Origin: Treponema sp. UBA2869
GTDB taxonomy: Bacteria; Spirochaetota; Spirochaetia; Treponematales; Treponemataceae
Direction of reading: 5' to 3'
Assembly: GCA_002350445.1 (NCBI GenBank)
Contig: DEEV01000134.1
Span: forward strand, 23,225-33,228
DNA: 10,004 bases
Both the position numbers and the translations under genes were made by a program. Shown piece by piece: positions 1-5,224 of the stretch. The notes under the pieces were generated by a model. That model did not search any database, had not been told where the DNA came from, and saw only the letters and a list, made by a program, of their open reading frames with translations. How positions within the stretch are numbered: position 1 is the first letter of the stretch; each line of letters opens with the position of its first letter.

Positions 1-3
1 GTC

Positions 4-104
4 GCAAACCTCCTGTTTGCTCCTTCCGCGGCGTCTCGCTCGCTAAAGCCGCTCTCCTAGCGGCTTTCCAGAAAAATTGCTCCGCACTGCTCGCAATTTT
101 TCTG
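4..104. repeat. Row of three perfect inverted repeats (hairpin cluster)
   Basis: Three perfect inverted repeats follow each other without an open reading frame. The first has arms GCAAAC (4-9) and GTTTGC (15-20) with loop CTCCT. The second has 9-bp arms AAAGCCGCT (45-53) and AGCGGCTTT (59-67), again with loop CTCCT. The third has 12-bp arms CAGAAAAATTGC (69-80) and GCAATTTTTCTG (93-104) with a 12-base loop. None has a T-tract directly after it, so they do not look like ordinary terminators. The DNA between them is rich in CGCTC/CTCGC words. They could be part of a dispersed intergenic repeat element; with only one copy in view this cannot be decided. Confidence 0.6.
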
Positions 105-157
105 CCGCTCTCTCGCTTCGAATCCTGCTGCGTTTCTATATGGCTTTTCTTTAAAAC

Positions 158-192
158 AAAAAAGGAATTCTCCTGTTTGAGAATTCCCTTTT
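158..192 (-). terminator. Intrinsic terminator after tRNA-Gln
   Basis: A perfect 9-bp stem, GGAATTCTC (164-172) with GAGAATTCC (179-187), has a 6-base loop and, on the minus strand, is followed by six U residues (158-163). It lies directly beyond the 3' end of tRNA-Gln and should end the ispE-spoVG-tRNA transcript. Weak plus-strand function is possible because four T residues follow at 189-192. Confidence 0.85.
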
Positions 193-194
193 AC

Positions 195-267
195 CTGGGC
201 CGACAGGATTCGAACCTGTGGAATGCGGGCACCAAAAGCCCGTGTCTTACCGCTTGACGACGGCCCA
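195..267 (-). tRNA. tRNA-Gln (anticodon UUG)
   Basis: The minus strand folds as a complete 73-nt tRNA. The acceptor arms TGGGCCG (267-261) and CGGCCCA (202-196) pair over seven base pairs. The anticodon stem CGGGC/GCCCG encloses the loop TTTTGGT with anticodon TTG, and the T arm is CACAGG-TTCGAAT-CCTGT plus the usual closing bases. U1-A72 and discriminator G73 fit known glutamine identity elements. The CCA end is not encoded and must be added after transcription. It begins 27 nt after the spoVG stop codon and is followed immediately by a terminator, so it is probably made at least in part from the ispE-spoVG message. Confidence 0.96.
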
Positions 268-281
268 ATCAGAATAGATTG

Positions 282-290
282 ACTATATCA
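282..290 (-). promoter_or_regulatory. Possible extended -10 promoter for tRNA-Gln
   Basis: The minus strand reads TGATATAGT, an extended -10 element (TGn followed by TATAGT, five of six matches), with its end 14 nt before the tRNA. No good -35 box is seen 17 bp upstream. It would give the tRNA expression independent of spoVG, but read-through from spoVG explains the layout equally well. Confidence 0.35.
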
Positions 291-294
291 TATT

Positions 295-576
295 TTAGTC
301 GTCTGTGGAAGTACCTGACTCCACATGACCGGCATTATACTCTGCAAGAATTTTATCCTGAAGTTCAGTTCTAAATTCAGGGCTAATAGGATGAGCCACG
401 TCCTTGTATTCACCATTTGCAGTTTTTCTGCTTGGCATGGCAATAAAAAGACCGCTTTTGCCTTCAATAATCTTAACATTGTGAACAACAAAGCAGTTGT
501 CAAATGTTACAGTGACATAAGCTCGTAACTTACCTTCATCCTCTACTTTCCGAATTCTCAATTCAGTAATTTGCAT
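295..576 (-). CDS. spoVG: SpoVG family nucleic-acid-binding regulator
   Basis: This 93-residue protein matches the SpoVG family over its whole length: it opens with MQITELRIRKV, has the conserved core around FVVHNVKIIEGKSGLFIAMPS (residues 29-49) and continues with the strand KDVAHPISPEFR. SpoVG proteins bind DNA and RNA and act as site-specific regulators in non-sporulating bacteria, including spirochaetes; the name comes from Bacillus sporulation, which is not implied here. The start is well supported by GGAGGT seven bases upstream of ATG. The gene follows ispE by 20 nt and precedes tRNA-Gln by 27 nt with no terminator between, so all three are probably cotranscribed. The tail after residue 80 (rich in Ser, Thr, Asp, Glu) is likely disordered. 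Confidence 0.96.
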   Translation of the reverse strand: MQITELRIRKVEDEGKLRAYVTVTFDNCFVVHNVKIIEGKSGLFIAMPSRKTANGEYKDVAHPISPEFRTELQDKILAEYNAGHVESGTSTDD

Positions 577-596
577 AACTTTTTACCTCCGCACAA

Positions 597-1466
597 TTAC
601 ATAACACGTACAAGTTTACAATTCCAAGCAGCAGCAAGCAAATTACTAACGCATTCCGCTTGTTGTCTCAAAGTAAACACACCAAATACTGTAGAGCCGG
701 AGCCTGACATTTCGGCATAACTGCAGCCCGCTTTTTTTAAATCACCAATTGCATTATAAACCGCCGGATAGCGGTTCATAATAATTGGCGTAAATGTGTT
801 TATAAAAGTCCATTGTTCAACAGGATGATTATAAATCAACTCCAGCTGATCAAATAAAGGACATTTTACTTTTATCCCCTTTGCAAAAGCCTCGTCAATC
901 AAAGCATAAGCTTCTTTTGTAGAAGATTTCACATCAGGAAATATCAACAACAAAAATAAATCTTTTCTCGGCTTTATCTTTTTTACAACTTCACCACGTC
1001 CGCTAACCAGAGCGCACCCGGTTCCGTCTTCATCACAATGCATGAAAAAAAAGACATCACTTCCTGTTTTTGAAGCCACATACTGCAGCTGTTCAAACGA
1101 AAGTTTTACCGAACACAACTTTTCAAGCACCCGCACCAATGCAGCCGCATCGGAAGAACCACCGCCAAGTCCACCTCCGGAAGGTATTCCTTTTACAAGG
1201 TTTACATTAACTCCAGAAACCGGACAACCGGCAATTTCGCAAAAAGCCTGATAAGCCGAAGTCAAAGTATTTTTCTCCGGAAGCTTCATCGAAGCACATT
1301 CCACAGAAATCCCAGGAACTTCTGTTACCTTAACAATTAATTCATCATATAAATCAATTGTCTGAAAAATACTTTCAAGATTATGAAATCCGTCACCTCT
1401 TTCGGGCAGAACATTAAGCCCAAAATTAACCTTTGCATAAGCTTTAGCACAAATTTCACGAATCAT
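597..1466 (-). CDS. ispE: 4-diphosphocytidyl-2-C-methyl-D-erythritol kinase
   Basis: IspE phosphorylates the 2-hydroxyl of CDP-ME with ATP in the cytoplasmic MEP pathway that makes the isoprenoid precursors IPP and DMAPP. The 289-residue length is normal. The GHMP-kinase signature is clear: the N-terminal AKAYAKVNFGLNV (residues 7-19, with the catalytic-type lysine K12), the glycine-rich ATP loop GGGLGGGSSDAA (97-108), GSDVFFF with the catalytic-type aspartate D137, and the C-terminal MSGSGSTVFG (253-262). The ATG at 1466 gives the usual IspE N terminus. No Shine-Dalgarno sequence precedes it; instead a perfect -10 box ends only 7 nt upstream, so the message is probably leaderless. spoVG follows 20 nt downstream in the same direction. 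Confidence 0.96.
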   Translation of the reverse strand: MIREICAKAYAKVNFGLNVLPERGDGFHNLESIFQTIDLYDELIVKVTEVPGISVECASMKLPEKNTLTSAYQAFCEIAGCPVSGVNVNLVKGIPSGGGLGGGSSDAAALVRVLEKLCSVKLSFEQLQYVASKTGSDVFFFMHCDEDGTGCALVSGRGEVVKKIKPRKDLFLLLIFPDVKSSTKEAYALIDEAFAKGIKVKCPLFDQLELIYNHPVEQWTFINTFTPIIMNRYPAVYNAIGDLKKAGCSYAEMSGSGSTVFGVFTLRQQAECVSNLLAAAWNCKLVRVM

Positions 1467-1473
1467 TAGTTAA

Positions 1474-1502
1474 ATTATACTTTGACTTTTTTTATATGTC
1501 AA
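1474..1502 (-). promoter_or_regulatory. Consensus sigma-70 promoter of ispE-spoVG-tRNA-Gln
   Basis: On the minus strand, TTGACA (1502-1497), a 17-bp spacer and TATAAT (1479-1474) match the housekeeping consensus at all twelve positions. Initiation about 7 nt beyond the -10 box falls at 1467-1466, on or one base before the A of the ispE ATG. The spacer contains an A-run, giving a bent, AT-rich promoter. Confidence 0.88.
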
Positions 1503-1591
1503 AAAAAATGTTTTATTTTGCGAAGTACACTAATTCGTAAGCGATTTTGCCCAAAGGGGCGTTTATTGCCGTTCAACACAACCGCAGACAT

Positions 1592-1615
1592 AAAAAAAGG
1601 CGGGTTTCCCCCGCC
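1592..1615 (-). terminator. Intrinsic terminator downstream of the lipoprotein gene
   Basis: The arms GGCGGG (1599-1604) and CCCGCC (1610-1615) form a 6-bp GC-only stem with a 5-base loop, followed on the minus strand by seven U residues (1598-1592). It lies about 20 nt after the stop codon of the interrupted lipoprotein gene and insulates it from the ispE promoter. The stretch from here to the ispE promoter (1503-1591) shows no gene. Confidence 0.88.
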
Positions 1616-1636
1616 GTAATATGAAAGTTTATTTTT

Positions 1637-2056
1637 TTATTGCTTATTCATTGTTCCATTAAATGAATTTGTAGTAAAGACTATTGAACTCCAGTTATTA
1701 GTGGTTGAACCACTAGCATTAATGCTTGCACATGATACTGTAATTGTACTACCAGAGATTGAATATGTTCCGTTTGCAGTAGTGTCGACAGAAGAATATC
1801 CATTAGTGCTATATTTCTTCATAGTCATACTAGAACCATTACCAAATATAAAGTCAACATATATTGTTGATGCTGAACCTGTAACAGTCGATGTCATTTC
1901 ACCTCTGTATGTTTTACCAGAAATAGCCGTAGGTGTTGATCTGCTTCCTGAACCGCCTGAACTGCTGTCAGAAGAGCTTGCATTTTAACAGCCTGCAAAT
2001 GCACATGTCAATGCAACTAATGCAATGATTGTTGTAAGTTTTCTTAAACTTTTCAT
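1637..2056 (-). pseudogene. Lipoprotein gene interrupted by a stop codon after the lipobox
   Basis: An ATG at 2056, preceded by GGAG at 6-nt spacing, begins a typical lipoprotein signal: MKSLRKL, a hydrophobic core (TTIIALVALTCAFA) and the lipobox ending AGC. The very next codon (1987-1985) is TAA. The same frame then continues open to 1637, beginning NASSSDSSSGGSGS, a Ser/Gly linker usual after a lipidated cysteine, followed by a beta-rich domain with ISGKTYRGEM and GTYSISGSTITVS that resembles a small Treponema surface lipoprotein fold. In all it is 140 codons counting the final stop and the internal one. A single substitution (for example AAA, GAA or CAA to TAA) explains it; a sequencing error, stop read-through or restart at the internal ATG (1897) are alternatives. 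No family function is recognised. A promoter and a terminator remain intact. Confidence 0.72.
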
Positions 2057-2079
2057 AAAATTCTCCATAGATTTTTTTT

Positions 2080-2121
2080 GTAAATATCTTACGTAATATT
2101 AATCTATACCAAGATATTTAC
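2080..2121. repeat. 11-bp perfect inverted repeat at the lipoprotein transcript start
   Basis: GTAAATATCTT (2080-2090) and AAGATATTTAC (2111-2121) are exact inverse copies separated by 20 bp. From the promoter proposed at 2128-2158 the lipoprotein transcript would begin at about 2121, so the message would start with this stem. It may be a 5' stabilising hairpin in RNA or a pair of operator half-sites in DNA; an ATACCAA word (2106-2112) overlaps its right arm. Confidence 0.6.
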
Positions 2122-2127
2122 CGCTAA

Positions 2128-2158
2128 ATTATATATACTAATATTTTAGTTATCTCAA
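2128..2158 (-). promoter_or_regulatory. Probable promoter of the lipoprotein gene
   Basis: On the minus strand, TTGAGA (2158-2153, four of six) is followed after 17 bp by TATATA (2135-2130), or after 19 bp by TATAAT (2133-2128). Either gives a start near 2121 and an untranslated leader of about 65 nt containing the 11-bp inverted repeat and the GGAG ribosome site. Confidence 0.55.
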
Positions 2159-2165
2159 TATAAAC

Positions 2166-2183
2166 ATACCAAAATAATGGTAT
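2166..2183. promoter_or_regulatory. Candidate operator of the XRE regulator
   Basis: ATACCA (2166-2171), six bases, then TGGTAT (2178-2183) form a perfect dyad. Its right arm overlaps the regulator's proposed extended -10 element, a usual place for an autorepressor. A related word, ATACCAAGATA, lies at 2106-2116 near the divergent lipoprotein transcript start and matches ATACCAAAATA (2166-2176) in ten of eleven bases. Binding by the adjacent regulator is inferred. Confidence 0.5.
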
Positions 2184-2186
2184 TGT
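2178..2186 (+). promoter_or_regulatory. Probable extended -10 promoter of the XRE regulator
   Basis: TGGTATTGT is an extended -10 element (TGn, then TATTGT with four of six matches). Six bases separate it from the ATG at 2193, so transcription should start at the start codon itself. No convincing -35 box is present, as is common for extended -10 promoters. Confidence 0.45.
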
Positions 2187-2192
2187 TTAATT

Positions 2193-2540
2193 ATGTTTAG
2201 GGAGAATCTTAAAGACATAATTGAATACAAAGGATTACGGACAAAGGAATTATCTGCAATCACAAAAATCAACAAAAGAACCATTGATTCATACCTGGAC
2301 AGCCGCGCTGTTCTTCCAAACGCTGAAGTTGCCGTAAAACTTGCAAAAGCTCTTGGAACAACCGTAGAATTTCTTGTTACAGGAGAGGATTCTGTAAATC
2401 ACGAACAGAAGCTTTATTCAGATTTTGAAACCTATCGCAAATACAGAAAAATCGTAAATGAATTAGACACTCTTTCCCCTGAACTATTAAAATCAATAGA
2501 AGCAATGATTCACAGCGCTGCCGAAACAGCAAATAAATAA
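2193..2540 (+). CDS. XRE-family helix-turn-helix transcriptional regulator
   Basis: This 115-residue protein has an N-terminal Cro/C1-type helix-turn-helix domain (about residues 5-64): TKELSAITKINKRTIDSYL (17-35) gives the two DNA-contact helices, and PNAEVAVKLAKALGTTVEFLVTG (42-64) is the characteristic end of the five-helix fold. The rest (65-115) is polar and probably helical, perhaps for dimerisation. The start is fixed by the domain; there is no Shine-Dalgarno upstream, matching a leaderless message. It is divergent from the interrupted lipoprotein gene, with a shared 136-bp intergenic region holding matching operator-like sites, and it precedes the acidic protein gene on the same strand. 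Autoregulation and control of the lipoprotein gene are inferences. No phage genes accompany it. Confidence 0.88.
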   Translation: MFRENLKDIIEYKGLRTKELSAITKINKRTIDSYLDSRAVLPNAEVAVKLAKALGTTVEFLVTGEDSVNHEQKLYSDFETYRKYRKIVNELDTLSPELLKSIEAMIHSAAETANK

Positions 2541-2585
2541 TTTTAATTCAAGCCCTGTACAAAAAAAAATATAAAGGCACCGCAA

Positions 2586-2621
2586 TGTACCTGACAGTCA
2601 TTATGTACAGTAATTTTTTTT
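2586..2621 (+). terminator. Weak candidate terminator after the XRE regulator
   Basis: TGTAC (2586-2590) and GTACA (2605-2609) could pair with a 14-base loop, followed shortly by eight T residues (2614-2621). CTGTAC at 2555-2560 could pair instead with GTACAG (2605-2610). The stem is short and the gap to the T-run is 4 bases, so this is only suggestive. The rest of 2541-2653 shows nothing else. Confidence 0.3.
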
Positions 2622-2653
2622 CTCAAATTTCGTTTCATTTTTCTGAAAACTAG

Positions 2654-2682
2654 TTGACAATAAAAAGAGTGTAATTTAAATT
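2654..2682 (+). promoter_or_regulatory. Probable sigma-70 promoter of the acidic protein gene
   Basis: A perfect TTGACA (2654-2659) is followed after 17 bp by TAAATT (2677-2682, four of six). A start near 2689 would give a leader of about 40 nt containing the GGAG ribosome site at 2721-2724. It indicates that this gene is transcribed apart from the regulator. Confidence 0.6.
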
Positions 2683-2730
2683 AACAGTCGGGTTTGTTGC
2701 CCCCTATTCTATATTTTTCTGGAGTTATTT

Positions 2731-3015
2731 ATGTTAGCCGAATCTGAAGTTGAAGATTTTGAAATGTCACTGTCGTATGATGATGATTTTGATGATTTTG
2801 ATGATTTTGACGAAGAAGATGACGACGATTTTGATAACTACGAAGAAGATGATGAAGAAATAGACGAATTTGACGATGATGCCGACCTGTATTATGACGA
2901 CGTTTTTAAGGAAGAAGAAGACGTTGATGAACCTTACGATGATATTGAAGAAGAGGACGGCTATGGTTCATTCAGCAGTTCTGATGGCGATGAACTTTTT
3001 GATGACTACGAATAA
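2731..3015 (+). CDS. Extremely acidic low-complexity protein, function unknown
   Basis: The 94-residue product has by my count 32 Asp and 20 Glu (about 55 percent) and one basic residue, K60; there is no Arg, His, Cys or Trp. Phe and Tyr (about 16) punctuate the acidic runs as in DDDFDDFDDFDEEDDDDF. No signal peptide, membrane segment or known domain is visible and it is probably disordered. The codon choice alternates GAT/GAC and GAA/GAG, and a good ribosome site (GGAG, 6 bases before ATG), its own promoter and a strong terminator argue that it is a real gene. It sits downstream of the XRE regulator and converges on rsfS. Nucleic-acid mimicry, cation binding or a chaperone-like role are possible from composition alone; none is shown. 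Confidence 0.78.
   Translation: MLAESEVEDFEMSLSYDDDFDDFDDFDEEDDDDFDNYEEDDEEIDEFDDDADLYYDDVFKEEEDVDEPYDDIEEEDGYGSFSSSDGDELFDDYE
2782..2808 (+). repeat. Three tandem copies of a 9-bp unit in the acidic gene
   Basis: GATGATTTT occurs three times exactly at 2782-2790, 2791-2799 and 2800-2808, encoding Asp-Asp-Phe each time. Being in frame, gain or loss of copies by slippage would change protein length without a frameshift. Confidence 0.85.
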
Positions 3016-3038
3016 GAATTTTTAGAAGAATAAAAAAT

Positions 3039-3068
3039 ACCCCCCGTTACATTGAGCAAACGGGGGGT
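3039..3068. terminator. Bidirectional intrinsic terminator
   Basis: CCCCCCGTT (3040-3048) and AACGGGGGG (3059-3067) pair perfectly, extended by A3039-T3068, around a 10-base loop. A T-rich run follows on the plus strand, and the minus strand continues with UAUUUUUU, so it can stop both the acidic-protein transcript and the converging obg-rsfS operon. Confidence 0.93.
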
Positions 3069-3092
3069 TATTATTTTAAAGCGGATTAATCA

Positions 3093-3440
3093 TTACAAAT
3101 CAATTTTTTCACCGGCATGCCAGAGTTTTTCCAAATCATAAAAACTTCTTGCCTGCTCAGACATAAGATGCACAACAATAACGCCAAGATCAATAAGATT
3201 CCAGTCATCTCCATCCGGACTTTTTCTGTTTGTCGTATGAATTTCAAGATCATTCTGCTTGATATAATCTTTAATCTGCTTACAAAGTCCCTGACACTGA
3301 GCTGAACTGGTTACTGTCGCAATAACAAAATAATCAGTCCAGGAATTCAGCTCAGATACATTAAGAAGAACTACATCGTCTCCTTTTCCATCCATAATTA
3401 ATTTTGCAATTTCAACTGCTTTTTCTTGTGTTGTTTTCAT
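3093..3440 (-). CDS. rsfS: Ribosomal silencing factor RsfS
   Basis: RsfS (Iojap/YbeB family) binds L14 on the large subunit and blocks subunit joining when nutrients are short. The 115-residue protein has the family length and landmarks: WTDYFVIATVTSS (34-46), the segment DDWNLIDLGVIVVHLMS (78-94) and QARSFYDLEKLW (96-107). Its ATG follows the lcp stop codon with no gap (TAAATG), and the ribosome site AGGAG lies inside the last lcp codons, so translation is likely coupled. It is the last gene of the obg-nadD-yqeK-lcp-rsfS operon and is followed by a terminator; rsfS next to nadD and yqeK is a common bacterial arrangement. Confidence 0.95.
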   Translation of the reverse strand: MKTTQEKAVEIAKLIMDGKGDDVVLLNVSELNSWTDYFVIATVTSSAQCQGLCKQIKDYIKQNDLEIHTTNRKSPDGDDWNLIDLGVIVVHLMSEQARSFYDLEKLWHAGEKIDL

Positions 3441-4655
3441 TTACTTTGAACTCCTAGGAACAACATAACGTCCATTAAAATCTTTTCCAAGAATAATCGT
3501 AAAATCCACACTGGCTTCTGCCGAGCTTGCTTCAAGATCAAGCACTGCACTTTCTTCCTGGATATTTGTACAGTGAATAAATTCACCTATCATTTTTGCA
3601 ACTTCGGCATTTCCAATATGGTCTATGATTATTGTCTGCTCGTAATCGTTACGGTCAGCATTTACAGCACTAAGTACATCATAGCTTGCATTCTGGAAAT
3701 AAATCGAAGTATTGCGGGCCAATCCCTGAATCTTGGTACCGTTTTGAATTTCAAGAACATACACACGACTCGAAAGGGAACCATCTGAACTCATAAGCAT
3801 ATTAGTAGTCTGCTTTACAGCCTCTTTAATAAACTCTGCATTGTTCAAAGGCATCAAAAACTGCTCGCCTTCTACGTTTCGCAACGAACCTGTAATAGAC
3901 TGCCTTATTATTGATTCAGAATCAATCTGGCATATTTCCTTAATCAATGAATATTTTTCTTCTGGCGAAACATTTGAAATAAACATTTTTGAAAAAACAT
4001 TAAAATTCTTCTTATCTGCTATCAAAAAGCGCTTATCGCACAATGCTGTAATAAAAGCAGCCATAACATTCTGGTAGCGTTCCTGAAAATCAGATTCCGT
4101 TTCATCAGATAGCCTGTAATGAACATAAGAATTAATTTTATCGCCATCAAGATTTACGGAACCCGAAGGCAAAAGCCATCGCTGTCCTTCTTCTGAAATT
4201 TCATCAATAGGCTCTGAAATAAAAATTCTAAGACCGCCAAGATAATCTGTAAACTTAATAAAATCATCAAACTTAATGACAATATAAAATGGAAGCTTTA
4301 ATGCAAGCAGTTTTTCTACTTCCTGAACATAAGCATTAACACCAGCTTCTTTGTAAACAGTTTTAAGCTTATCAACACGACCAAGCGTACGATATATTGC
4401 ACCTGTATGTCCCGGCAAATTTATAAGCGCAGCCCGTTTTGACGATGGATAATAAATGAGAACACTTGAAAAAAGCACGCCCGAATCTTCATCTTCGACT
4501 ACAACAAGAGAACGAATTACCTGATTCTTTTGTATAATTTCTTCAACAGCATTTGTCTTGAGAGAAAAAGAAAATCCAAGAGAAAGTGAAATTACCATAA
4601 CAACAATCAGGGCAATAAAAATAATCCCCTTTTGTTCATCTCTAATTCTTTTCAT
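3441..4655 (-). CDS. LytR-CpsA-Psr (LCP) family protein with LytR_C domain
   Basis: This 404-residue protein has a short cytoplasmic N terminus, one membrane anchor (about 10-31), a divergent LCP domain (about 60-205) and a C-terminal LytR_C domain (about 296-393, with VLEIQNGTKIQGLARN and ending ILGKDF). LCP enzymes move polyprenyl-phosphate-linked glycans onto cell-wall or protein acceptors outside the membrane. Here the segment equivalent to the usual IPRDT motif reads LPGHTG (80-85), so the conserved Arg and Asp are absent, while FYIVIKFDDF, the LGGL turn (139-142) and DFQERYQNV (189-197, a match to the usual DxxRxxRQ region) remain. Its enzymatic function is therefore uncertain. It starts inside the end of yqeK (14-bp overlap) and abuts rsfS. 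The ribosome site is AGGAT, 6 bases before ATG. Confidence 0.85.
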   Translation of the reverse strand: MKRIRDEQKGIIFIALIVVMVISLSLGFSFSLKTNAVEEIIQKNQVIRSLVVVEDEDSGVLFSSVLIYYPSSKRAALINLPGHTGAIYRTLGRVDKLKTVYKEAGVNAYVQEVEKLLALKLPFYIVIKFDDFIKFTDYLGGLRIFISEPIDEISEEGQRWLLPSGSVNLDGDKINSYVHYRLSDETESDFQERYQNVMAAFITALCDKRFLIADKKNFNVFSKMFISNVSPEEKYSLIKEICQIDSESIIRQSITGSLRNVEGEQFLMPLNNAEFIKEAVKQTTNMLMSSDGSLSSRVYVLEIQNGTKIQGLARNTSIYFQNASYDVLSAVNADRNDYEQTIIIDHIGNAEVAKMIGEFIHCTNIQEESAVLDLEASSAEASVDFTIILGKDFNGRYVVPRSSK

Positions 4656-5220
4656 TTAAAGATCCTATCAATTCCTGAGTTTCTGGAGCTACTTTTTTAC
4701 CTTTCGCTCCAAGATATTCAACACTTTCATTTAATACTGTAAGAAGCATTTTATCCAGATTCAATTTAAAAAGTCGTTCTAAATATTCATCTGTAACATG
4801 CTCTCTTCCAGGTTCAATTTTATCTGCAATATAAAGACACTTTGCAAGACTGCACATTCCTTTTTGTCCGAACGTATGAACTGCAACCGCCTGCAAAATA
4901 TCTTCATCAGAAATTCCAAAATCTGCTCTGAGCATAACTGCGGCTGCCCTTCCGTGCAAAAGTGCCGTTTTTTTCATTTCCAGCTCAGAAATTTTATGAC
5001 CGTCTTTTGAAGCATAATAAATCATCTTTTCTTCTGAAAGATTTTTACACATATCATGTGCAATGCCGGCAAGATAACCTTTTGATTCATCAAGACCGTA
5101 AAGACGGCAAAGTCTTGCACACATCTTTGCAGTGCGAACGGAATGCTCATAACGAGATTCAGAAACATTTTTACGTGCAAATTTATCTATTTTTTCTGTA
5201 ATGCCAAGATAGTCAGCCAT
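4642..5220 (-). CDS. yqeK: YqeK-type HD-domain dinucleoside tetraphosphatase
   Basis: YqeK enzymes hydrolyse Ap4A symmetrically to two ADP. The 192-residue protein has the complete HD metal site: H26 (YEHSVRTA), H55-D56 (GIAHDMCK), H89 (ALLHG), H115 (AVHTFGQ) and D133 in ADKIEPGR (132-139), the family signature. The start is 4 nt after the nadD stop codon and has no recognisable Shine-Dalgarno sequence, so it is probably translated by ribosomes that have just finished nadD. Its end overlaps lcp by 14 bp. Standing between nadD and rsfS is the common context for this family. The tail (172-192) is lysine- and glutamate-rich and not conserved. Confidence 0.92.
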   Translation of the reverse strand: MADYLGITEKIDKFARKNVSESRYEHSVRTAKMCARLCRLYGLDESKGYLAGIAHDMCKNLSEEKMIYYASKDGHKISELEMKKTALLHGRAAAVMLRADFGISDEDILQAVAVHTFGQKGMCSLAKCLYIADKIEPGREHVTDEYLERLFKLNLDKMLLTVLNESVEYLGAKGKKVAPETQELIGSLNEKN

Positions 5221-5224
5221 AATT

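Noticed and set aside
117..214. TTCGAATCCTG at 117-127 is an inverse copy of CAGGATTCGAA at 204-214 inside tRNA-Gln, raising the idea of an attachment site or tRNA fragment.
   Set aside because: Only 11 bases match, they are in inverted orientation, and they cover the near-universal T-loop consensus; the 5' half of a T stem is missing and no integrase is nearby.
288..528. Overlapping frames on both strands within spoVG.
   Set aside because: They are shadows in other frames of a well-recognised gene and have no ribosome sites of their own.
1701..1988. A 95-codon plus-strand frame opposite the lipoprotein gene.
   Set aside because: It is the antisense shadow of the lipoprotein frame, with no ribosome site and no recognisable protein features.
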